From positions 1 to 23,869 of the forward strand of contig DAQX01000002.1 of assembly GCA_002503055.1 (NCBI GenBank): a stretch of DNA of 23,869 nt, written 5' to 3'. Below are positions 14,901-21,281 of this stretch, in pieces (positions within the stretch are counted from its first letter, which is position 1; every line of letters starts with the position of its first letter). A program made the position numbers and the translations under genes. The notes under the pieces were generated by a model, which worked only from the letters and a program-made list of their open reading frames with translations, was not told the DNA's origin and did not search any database. This DNA comes from Euryarchaeota archaeon UBA86 (GTDB lineage: Archaea; Thermoplasmatota; Poseidoniia; Poseidoniales; Thalassarchaeaceae).

Positions 14901-17620
14901 TGGCGATTGAGGGTTGGATTTGGAATGCTTCAGGGAGTCTTACCATTCAGGGAGATTCTGTTGTTATGTCAGGATCCCCGGGAGGCCTTGCTTCGGGTTA
15001 CTTACACCTAGATTTACCAGCCAATTCTCCTCCTGCATTCCATCCCTTCAGTGATGCTAGTTCCGAGTCTTCAAGTCATGTTCTACGCATGTCTTTGGAA
15101 GTCCTTCAGATACACCGTGCATCCATACTCATTACCTCTCCGACTGAACAACCGCACACAGTAGATGTCGAACAAGAGACCCTGGTCATGATTAGATTGG
15201 AAAATCCTGGCAATGGAGCAGACTCATTCCATTTGAGTCATGAAGTAGTGATTGATGAAAATATCACAGAAGATCCTGGTGTCTCAGTATCCTTCTCAAA
15301 TCAACAGGTTACACTTGGTGCTGGCAGCCTCACCAGTATTCCAGTGATGGTTACATTGCCAGATACAACTCCAGCAGGACATCCGGTAGGTGTTTCTATC
15401 ATCATGACATCTCAAGGCAATTTGGAAGTGAGCGATTCAGATATTGTCCAACTACAGGCGAGACAAGACCATAGATGGGAGTTGGAGGCAATGTCAGACG
15501 GTAGTCCCCTCAATGAAGGAGGATACTATGCAGTGGAGCCTGGATTTGTTTTCTCAGTTGAAATTGTAGCGACAAATGAAGGCAATCTAGTTGATGATTT
15601 GGATTTGCAAGTCGGATATAATCTGAGTCTGATTGGAGACGATGATTCATCAGACTGGATAATTGAGGGTAGTTCTGTCGAGGGTGTAGGAGTCAACGAC
15701 TCTGCTTCATTGATGGTAAATGCGACTATCCCTGAGGATTCTTGGAATGGCTCAGTAATGCATGTTTCAGTATCCGCCGAAGCTCAAGGACAAGACATGG
15801 GTAGTTTCAGTTTCAACCTAGAGGTCAGTAGAGTCCCTGGATGGGCTGTGTATGCGGATGAGGCTAATCTAGAGGTTGATCCTTCTGGCTCTCAGGTTGA
15901 GTTGACTGTGGCCCAGATGGGGAATGCCGACTCTAGGCCATATCCGACTATTTGGGTTAGTGGCGAGAATGGATGGATTGTAGAACAGACAGAGGAGTTG
16001 CCTGTAATGACTCCAGGAGAGACTGTCCCTCTAATCCTCAACATTACACCTCCTGAAACTGCCCAGCATGGGAGAGCTGTAGAATTAAACATCAGATTGA
16101 GAGATGGAGATGGAAGCGGGGAGACTGAAATCACATTACCACTTAGAGTGGCGATCATTCGAGATTTTGAGATGTCCTCAGTGGAAGACTGGATAATTTC
16201 AGATTCGGGAGGATTTCCCCTTGTTCAACTACTCAACCAAGGTAATGCCCCGACTACGGTTTCCTTGCAAGTTCTGAGTCTCCCACTAGGGTGGACTGTG
16301 TCGGGACAAACTGAACTGGTCCTGGGAGTAGGAGAAGTTAGAGGAGTTCCTCTCGAAGTGATTCCTGCAGAAGACTGGTCAGGGAGTTTACAGACGATTA
16401 GGATTCTTGCTGAGGATGAGGATGGAAACCAAAGAGAGGTTGCTCTTGATACATCGAAACAGACTCACGCATGGGCGTCCACTCCCGTCATTGTAGGGAT
16501 GAGTGGGGATGAGATGGTCATCGATATTCATGGAACGGCCCCATCTACAACGGTAATCGACTCTTTCTCGGGAGTTCTGAACTCGTTACCCGATGGTGGC
16601 TGGGCTTTACCTATTGTCGCTTCCGGAGAAGGTACAATCACTGTCGGCTCTGAGACATTGGTGTATCTCGCACATTCATCTCAGCCATCTTCTCGGTTTG
16701 CTTCTTGCAGTATCACTGGCTCTGTAGGAGATGCTATGGCTCAATGCACCATTCAGAACGGAACGGACGGTTTCCATTACACCATGATGCTGATTGATGA
16801 TCAAGGTAGAATGCTCGATTCAAGTTCCGGATTTGCTCTAGAGAACAATTCACTTGGACCGATTAACCTGAGTTCGGAAGGGTGGACTCCTGAACCCGGA
16901 GTTAGAGATTTAACCGTGCGACTAATCGATGGTAGAGGCGTACTTAACTATCAAATCTCTAAGTCATTTGACATTAGAAGGACTGACTGGAATGTAGGCA
17001 TCAATAAGGTTGAGTTGGAAGGGGAAGGCGATGGTCAGAGAATCAGAGTTTCATGGGAGCGCAGTGAGAATGTCAAGGAATTGCTATCTCAATATGATGC
17101 TGACTGCAGTCTGATGCTCGATGTCGGCGAATACAGTATGTCGCACAGCGTTGATCTTAGTGCACTATTCGCTGTAGCCTTTGAGATTAATCGCCCGATT
17201 GAGGCACAAGATGGTGATGAATTAGTAGTCACAATGGGTTGTTCATTCCCGTGGGATATTGATTCAGATTCTAATGACAACGAAGGTAGAGTGATTCTTT
17301 CAGGCGGTGCGGTTGAGCCTTCCAGATATCCGGATCTAGGAACTTCTATGGCTGCGGCGGCTCTAGTTATCGGAGTTAGTGTAGCCTTAGCATGGATAAT
17401 CAGAAACAATCGAGAGGGGAGACAATTGATGGAGATGGCAATGAGTGCTGCAGAGGAGAAGATGCTCAACAAAGATACTCGGGCGGACTCTGTTGAGGAA
17501 GAAGAGAAAATGCCCGAAACTATTGCTCAGGAGCCCGAAGTAGAAGATTCAGTGCCCGATTCTAAGCCAGAACCGGAGGATGAGTTCGAGGCGAGGTTGC
17601 GTCGATTAATGAGAGATTGA
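11966..17620 (+). CDS. Giant membrane-anchored surface protein with FG-GAP, CARDB and NEW3-like domains
   Basis: This is an 1884-residue secreted protein. A signal peptide ends near residue 39 (hydrophobic ALGVALLLAMSLSPALS). Six FG-GAP/VCBS-type calcium loops occur near 190, 271, 387, 443, 508 and 557 (DIDGDGMQE, DLDFDGDAE, DTDGDGQHD and similar), suggesting an N-terminal propeller. A CARDB-like beta-sandwich follows (about 585-695, DPGEQVTVTAWFENSGTA), then many NEW3-like repeats with LENPGNGADSF, ATNEGNL or LLNQGNAPTTV motifs up to about 1570. A helix at 1791-1812 anchors the chain, leaving a 72-residue acidic cytoplasmic tail that ends in basic residues. Such architecture suits adhesion, binding or S-layer-type roles; the ligand is unknown. 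Its stop directly abuts the stop of the convergent sulfotransferase gene. Confidence 0.92.
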   Translation: MPSRILMTSCPHVSRTSKLRKAALGVALLLAMSLSPALSFDDVGPRSETGDGTQEAWIDGGQPWPQAGRTSDRLAAVPPHGPEGGAGDDSPQDAVELKSIVEPSINWAYGSYTIGTDALSTPIADFSASLNIGEGASQRCAGGSLFTILVQKASSSDPTYLRIIEGEDAELAWEADLGQTEYVKAAPMVVDIDGDGMQEVLVVYDDSAGDLRIDAWSPRLTCSVTGWATSSDSSELMWSWIDTGLFISSPDGPYTSSTLGGHKPTTQPLLADLDFDGDAELVIAAIEDTSDKSPQVIALGMSDTGATLLWDNTLDKGTHPSDPAFARTDDNTGFVLLTTIQDSTGSMWVWKLDHDDGEDNWGGYSLGPGESNSDSAPHVRLPGPIIANLDGQNDPEMILTIPTDSDGQSSVDGAEFIGMEIGSAAEIWSFEASNGFADAPPTAVDTDGDGQHDRVCWVTWSEENILTRHGHAGCHDLGTNPSQAWVKSLEREGGNTNDEIALSPAAWMDIDDSGEPELLVAFGRKVWAYDGEDGTVADIWGGSITVSHRTWAAPSFADIDGDATLDMVIGDTVISHAVADIRPLLDSRGIDFSPSEPDPGEQVTVTAWFENSGTADTDDQTEAKLYANGELIGVYEAGVMEPVDPTGDGSIESFSTYWSGPLGEHEFELILDPGSNVSQSRRDNDAQTVSLTIVPTYNASFEIPSEPVRVDPGSSTITLPTVRSTGRLAGTWSLSVDGSGLPEGWSWQDETGGGMSAIEIGVDQTWSPTLRVMAPADALGSDNGHLGLTLTLDSDPQNYSAYATLPVEANRTRGLSLRGPDGTASSSGYGLIGGEADAWILVHNLGNADETPIIQVGGTSWGDTDEDGQTDNVVSLYDLEGNSLPALSLSAGEVKLVTARLNVPSNVELGDSVSTQMTMCVGSGDEEECSTISLSFEASGVVADAHQRSVPTSGLQWEVVAEMPSNSGQLTWSLSDSGMAIEGWIWNASGSLTIQGDSVVMSGSPGGLASGYLHLDLPANSPPAFHPFSDASSESSSHVLRMSLEVLQIHRASILITSPTEQPHTVDVEQETLVMIRLENPGNGADSFHLSHEVVIDENITEDPGVSVSFSNQQVTLGAGSLTSIPVMVTLPDTTPAGHPVGVSIIMTSQGNLEVSDSDIVQLQARQDHRWELEAMSDGSPLNEGGYYAVEPGFVFSVEIVATNEGNLVDDLDLQVGYNLSLIGDDDSSDWIIEGSSVEGVGVNDSASLMVNATIPEDSWNGSVMHVSVSAEAQGQDMGSFSFNLEVSRVPGWAVYADEANLEVDPSGSQVELTVAQMGNADSRPYPTIWVSGENGWIVEQTEELPVMTPGETVPLILNITPPETAQHGRAVELNIRLRDGDGSGETEITLPLRVAIIRDFEMSSVEDWIISDSGGFPLVQLLNQGNAPTTVSLQVLSLPLGWTVSGQTELVLGVGEVRGVPLEVIPAEDWSGSLQTIRILAEDEDGNQREVALDTSKQTHAWASTPVIVGMSGDEMVIDIHGTAPSTTVIDSFSGVLNSLPDGGWALPIVASGEGTITVGSETLVYLAHSSQPSSRFASCSITGSVGDAMAQCTIQNGTDGFHYTMMLIDDQGRMLDSSSGFALENNSLGPINLSSEGWTPEPGVRDLTVRLIDGRGVLNYQISKSFDIRRTDWNVGINKVELEGEGDGQRIRVSWERSENVKELLSQYDADCSLMLDVGEYSMSHSVDLSALFAVAFEINRPIEAQDGDELVVTMGCSFPWDIDSDSNDNEGRVILSGGAVEPSRYPDLGTSMAAAALVIGVSVALAWIIRNNREGRQLMEMAMSAAEEKMLNKDTRADSVEEEEKMPETIAQEPEVEDSVPDSKPEPEDEFEARLRRLMRD

Positions 17621-18361
17621 TTACAACCTTAGACGCTTGGAGTAGAGTTCTCGATAAACAGGCATAGCTTCGTCTAGAATTGATTCAAGCGAAGGATTTA
17701 GTTCGCCGGTTCTGGCCCTAAAAGGTGAGAAACCGGTAGAAGACCAAACTGATTCGTACCAGTATTCGCCCCAAATTCCGTCACATTCTCTAGGGCCGGG
17801 TTCCCATTCTAGCATCAACTCGGAGAATGGGATATTCAACTCCTGGCAAAGCATCTCGAGCATTTTCCTAGGATTCTCCAGAATATCTCTTGAATCCAGA
17901 ATGGGTGGTCTAGACTCGATTTTTGATACTTGTTCATACAGCATTATTTGTTGAGGCAAGCCAGTGGCCCACAGAGACACTTCATGTGTTATTTTTGACA
18001 GGGAGAGTAGAACCTCTCTAGGATCTCGAATCAAAAAGCAGTTGGTTAAATTTTGAATCCAGTCTAGTTCGAATCCGGGTGAAATATGATGGCACATTTG
18101 CTTTTGATACCATATAGGCAAGTCCTCCGGGATATCTCCAGACAGATGCTGTGTGATCTTGAGGTAGTCTGTCTCATAGGTCTCGATTACTTTCTTAGCC
18201 CCGGGGTGATTAGTTCCCGTATTTTGAAGGAAATGTGCATAGAACGGTTCATCAATTGCACAGCAATCGTCCCTATTCTCAAATGAGTACATCATGGCTG
18301 TAGAGATATTTCTAGGTCCAGACCACATCGCTAATTTGCAACCTTCAGTCAACGCCCTCAC
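17621..18361 (-). CDS. Sulfotransferase-family protein
   Basis: The product has 246 residues. MWSGPRNISTAMM (12-24) is the 5'-phosphosulfate loop of PAPS-type sulfotransferases, and NCFLIRDPREVLLSLSK (107-123) is the 3'-phosphate loop with its Arg and Ser. A transfer of sulfate from PAPS to a small molecule is therefore likely, though the acceptor is unknown and some members of this fold have lost activity. GTG 18361 is the most upstream start; an in-frame TTG at 18352 with GGAG about 8 bases before it is equally plausible. Both overlap the end of the aminotransferase gene, so translation is probably coupled. Similar sulfotransferases adjacent to class IV aminotransferases are, as I recall, found in several marine microbes, suggesting a joint pathway. 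Confidence 0.8.
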   Translation of the reverse strand: MRALTEGCKLAMWSGPRNISTAMMYSFENRDDCCAIDEPFYAHFLQNTGTNHPGAKKVIETYETDYLKITQHLSGDIPEDLPIWYQKQMCHHISPGFELDWIQNLTNCFLIRDPREVLLSLSKITHEVSLWATGLPQQIMLYEQVSKIESRPPILDSRDILENPRKMLEMLCQELNIPFSELMLEWEPGPRECDGIWGEYWYESVWSSTGFSPFRARTGELNPSLESILDEAMPVYRELYSKRLRL

Positions 18362-19253
18362 TCCTTACTAAGTCAATGTACAGATTTTGCAATCTCTCAC
18401 ATAATGGCCCACGGATACCACCTCCAACCGCCTTACCATCAAATGATATTACAGGCGTTAGACCTGCGAAAGTTCCAGTCACGAAGGCTTCGTCCGCAGA
18501 TCTGACATCGCTGAGAGAAAAATCCCTCTCAAATGCAGGGATGCCATTTGTGTTGCATAAATCAAGCACCTTTCTACGTGTGATCCCGTCAAGGCAAAAC
18601 TCTCCCGTAGATGTCCAAACCTCGCCATTCCTGACAACAAAGAAATGTGTAGAGTTGCAAGTAGAAACATTGCCATTTGGATCGAGCATTAGTCCCTCAT
18701 CGCCACCTAGCTCCGCTGCTTCTATGCATGCAGCAATACAATTGTGTTTAGAGAGACTGTTTATCCTAGGGTCCTGTATGTTCTGTCCGCCCCTAATTGT
18801 ACTGACAGATACTAGGGTGATGCCATCTCTTGCCCTATCCACATTGGCCTTCTTGTACTCTGGAATGATTACAATAGTGGGCGGGCTGGAGATTACCCAA
18901 GGCGCTTGGTACGGAGTTGGTTTGAGGCCGCGGCTGACTATCAATCTAACATGTACATCGTCAAACATCTTATTGGCATCAATAACTCTGTGAATTTCGG
19001 AAAGAATCTCTTCTTTCGATTTCCCAATGTCCATTGAGATTGTTTCTGCACCGTGGAAAAGTCGTTCAATGTGCTCATCGATGAAAATTAGGTGGCCGTT
19101 ATGTAATCTGAAAGATTCCCAAACGCCATCACCCAATAGAAAACCAGCATCGAATACAGATACTTTGGCTTCACTCCTATGAAGCAATTCTCCATTAATC
19201 GAGATGATAACTTCTGAGTTACGAGGGTCATCCTCATACTCGTGAGTACCCAT
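18345..19253 (-). CDS. PLP-dependent class IV aminotransferase (BCAT/DAAT-like)
   Basis: The 302-residue product has the fold-type IV pattern VFDAGFLLGDGVWESFR (33-49), Arg103/Arg108 in HVRLIVSRG, and RINSLSKHN with Lys169 as the Schiff-base lysine. The LDPNGNVSTCNSTHFFVV stretch (190-207) aligns with the usual G-x-V-x-E-x4-N-x-F, but the Glu that contacts the PLP ring nitrogen is Thr198 here. FCLDGITRRKVLDL follows as expected. It may be a branched-chain or D-amino-acid aminotransferase, or a lyase like PabC; the changed Glu argues against simply naming it IlvE. GAGG 6 bases before ATG 19253 is the Shine-Dalgarno sequence, overlapping the purC stop region. It sits between purC and the sulfotransferase. 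Confidence 0.85.
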   Translation of the reverse strand: MGTHEYEDDPRNSEVIISINGELLHRSEAKVSVFDAGFLLGDGVWESFRLHNGHLIFIDEHIERLFHGAETISMDIGKSKEEILSEIHRVIDANKMFDDVHVRLIVSRGLKPTPYQAPWVISSPPTIVIIPEYKKANVDRARDGITLVSVSTIRGGQNIQDPRINSLSKHNCIAACIEAAELGGDEGLMLDPNGNVSTCNSTHFFVVRNGEVWTSTGEFCLDGITRRKVLDLCNTNGIPAFERDFSLSDVRSADEAFVTGTFAGLTPVISFDGKAVGGGIRGPLCERLQNLYIDLVRSEGVD

Positions 19254-19261
19254 CTCCTACC

Positions 19262-20173
19262 TCAGAAATCGTTCCCAGTAAGTCGCTCATACATCGAGGA
19301 GTACAGTTGTGCTGTCTTGTCAATCATCTCTTGGGGAAGGGCGGGGATTGGCGGCTCATCTAGCCCCTTGTCCCTAGCATCATATAGCGTCTCATGGTGT
19401 CCAATGTCGATATAGTGCTCTCTAACAAACTCCTTTGAGAGAGATTCGATTTTTCCTTGAGCATAGGTTTCTGCGTCCCACCATCTGTCTTCGTCAAGAG
19501 TCCCAAACGAGTCGACAAGAACGGGCTTTCTTCCCGAACCCAAGGCAAACTCCTTCTTACCATCAACATGGATTAGTCCGCGCTTACCTGCTTCTCTTTC
19601 GATAATCTCATCTATCTTGAGAACTGCTTCGAGAATGGAGTTGAACTCATCCTCGGTAAGATTGGATATTTGCAAGGCCTCATCCCTATCCAATAGGCGA
19701 TCGAAGGCCTCGAACTTAGTTGAAACTTCGAGATATGGCTGCGGTAGTTTGCAGTTTTCCTCTAGAACAGTTCCGGGTTCAAATCCGAACTCCTCGGGGC
19801 CGACTTCTCCCTTGGTATAGCGGCGCCAACCAGAGCCGGCTAGATGGTGACGACAAATTACTTCCAAAGGTACGAACACATTCTCCATATCCTTGGGAAT
19901 GGCTCCGGGCTCCTTGATAACCTCAAATCGCTTAGCTAGGCACCTGTCGGGAGCGTTCATCTCAATTAGATGAGTGTCGCAAATTCCCTCCTTAGTGATT
20001 AAATCGAACCAATGACAGGTAGTTCTGTTCAGGCTCTCTCCCTTACGGGGAATTAGTGAAGGAATTATTTGGTCATAGACAGAAATCTGGTCAGTATATC
20101 TGAACTCAAGGATATTCGGATCATCTGTGCTCCAGACTTGCTTGACCTTGCCGCTGTATAGTAACTCACCCAT
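19262..20173 (-). CDS. purC: Phosphoribosylaminoimidazole-succinocarboxamide synthase (SAICAR synthetase)
   Basis: It joins CAIR and aspartate using ATP to make SAICAR in de novo purine synthesis. The 303-residue product starts MGELLYSGKVKQVW at 20173, the conserved beginning. Further family motifs are TDQISVYDQIIPSLIPRKG (nucleotide/CAIR site), HHLAGSGWRRY, RGLIHVDGKKEFAL and PVLVDSFGTLDEDRWW. The frame extends 11 codons further to 20206, but that would reach into the inverted repeat upstream. It appears to head an operon with the aminotransferase (8-base gap) and sulfotransferase. No other purine gene is in the window. Confidence 0.95.
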   Translation of the reverse strand: MGELLYSGKVKQVWSTDDPNILEFRYTDQISVYDQIIPSLIPRKGESLNRTTCHWFDLITKEGICDTHLIEMNAPDRCLAKRFEVIKEPGAIPKDMENVFVPLEVICRHHLAGSGWRRYTKGEVGPEEFGFEPGTVLEENCKLPQPYLEVSTKFEAFDRLLDRDEALQISNLTEDEFNSILEAVLKIDEIIEREAGKRGLIHVDGKKEFALGSGRKPVLVDSFGTLDEDRWWDAETYAQGKIESLSKEFVREHYIDIGHHETLYDARDKGLDEPPIPALPQEMIDKTAQLYSSMYERLTGNDF

Positions 20174-20198
20174 GGCAGAGTTGGGCAATAGAATGATG

Positions 20199-20219
20199 AT
20201 GAACATTCCTGATGTTCAT
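20199..20219. repeat. Perfect inverted repeat upstream of purC
   Basis: ATGAACAT-TCCTG-ATGTTCAT has 8-bp perfect arms and a 5-base centre. It lies 26-46 bases before the purC start and just after the stop of the upstream solute-binding protein gene. It may be an operator for purC or an RNA hairpin ending the upstream transcript. No U-run follows it on the minus strand, which weakens the terminator reading. Confidence 0.5.
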
Positions 20220-20224
20220 TCAGC

Positions 20225-21196
20225 TCAGTCTCTTCGCAATGACTGGTAGATGACGAAAACTGCAAGAAGTGAAATTAGAATCCAGCGTCTATCGAATTCA
20301 TCTACTGTTTGGCTTACTTCTAACCCAAATAATTCTTCCACATCATTCAGTTCGGGAGATATCTCAGAGGCCATCAGAACAATGCCATCGACATAGTACG
20401 CCTGACCCCCTCGGAGTCCCTTGGATACTGCCTTCTGTGCGGTCATCGATCCTACAAAGATGTCACAATCTCCTCGCTTGAGGTCCTGAACTGCCTCAAA
20501 CTCGCCTCCACTATCCCACGCTCTGAATGAAATGTGTTCAGAATAATGACTAGACATTCGAACAGCCACCATCTCGAACATTTCGGCCTCGAAACCTCTC
20601 ATTACTGCTGATTCATCAAGGCGGGACATCGGCGAATCCTGATCATACATACAGGCCAGTAACTCTTGTTCATCGTGAATCATCTCATACAGAACTCCAC
20701 CTTCTGTGGGGATGGGCCATTGATGTGCTTGAGAGATCATTGACATGTCCATCTCAGACTCGCCTAGGAACCATGTCATGTATGCATCAGAATAGGAATT
20801 GGAAGAAAAAATCTCTTTTAATGCAGAATTGATTGCCTCCAGTAATTCCGAATTACCAAAGTCATCCTGTGTATCAGATCTAACTACAGGCACATAATAC
20901 TCAGTCTGCTCGACCATACCTATGATTTCCAAGCCAGGAGTGTTCTCGGAGCTCTCAGGGTTTGAGGCAATAATCTGCGAGGTAAGAAAGAAGTCTACAT
21001 TTCCAACCATCAAATCCCGCATCGCCATGTTGTAATCTAGATAGTTCTGTTCAGAAATATGCGGATGAGAATCAAGTAAATGAGAGACTGAAGTCTCTTC
21101 GGAGCTAGCCACAGAATACTGGGCGCTGGCCAAGGCCGCAGAAGGCGATAGTAAGAGAATCGAGGTAAGACAAAGACAAACCGTAAACGCTCTCAT
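20225..21196 (-). CDS. Membrane-tethered, circularly permuted family 3 solute-binding protein
   Basis: The 323-residue product has a signal peptide (1-24), a C-terminal helix (about 304-320) and a short RRD cytoplasmic end. Residues 26-146 match the second half of family 3 amino-acid-binding proteins: A-M-R-D-L-x-x-G-N-V-D, then YYVPVVRSD, ELLEAINSALKEIFSSNSYSDAYMTWFLGE, which normally ends such proteins. Residues 176-298 match the first half: GFEAEMFEMVAVRM, FEAVQDLKRGDCDIFVGSMT, then AYYVDGIVLMA and VEELFGLEVSQ. The domain order is thus swapped. By alignment with GlnH the ligand-carboxylate Arg is Lys255, and the amino-group Asp falls on Ser73. It is divergent from the permease gene and is the likely ligand-binding partner of that transporter. 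Confidence 0.82.
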   Translation of the reverse strand: MRAFTVCLCLTSILLLSPSAALASAQYSVASSEETSVSHLLDSHPHISEQNYLDYNMAMRDLMVGNVDFFLTSQIIASNPESSENTPGLEIIGMVEQTEYYVPVVRSDTQDDFGNSELLEAINSALKEIFSSNSYSDAYMTWFLGESEMDMSMISQAHQWPIPTEGGVLYEMIHDEQELLACMYDQDSPMSRLDESAVMRGFEAEMFEMVAVRMSSHYSEHISFRAWDSGGEFEAVQDLKRGDCDIFVGSMTAQKAVSKGLRGGQAYYVDGIVLMASEISPELNDVEELFGLEVSQTVDEFDRRWILISLLAVFVIYQSLRRD

Positions 21197-21205
21197 GAAT
21201 CTAGG

Positions 21206-21221
21206 AGTCGAGATTACGACT
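21206..21221. promoter_or_regulatory. Inverted repeat between the divergent transporter genes
   Basis: AGTCG-AGATTA-CGACT lies 10-25 bases before the solute-binding protein start, overlapping the position where its TATA element or start site would be. CTA/TAG flanks extend the symmetry loosely. It could be a repressor site. A separate TATA-like ACTATATTC at 21243-21251 precedes the permease gene by about 35 bases, implying a short leader of about 9 bases. Confidence 0.35.
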
Positions 21222-21281
21222 TAGAATTGATGGTCCGCCTAGACTATATTCATCAAGGAGTCTCGGAACATAGGGACTGGT

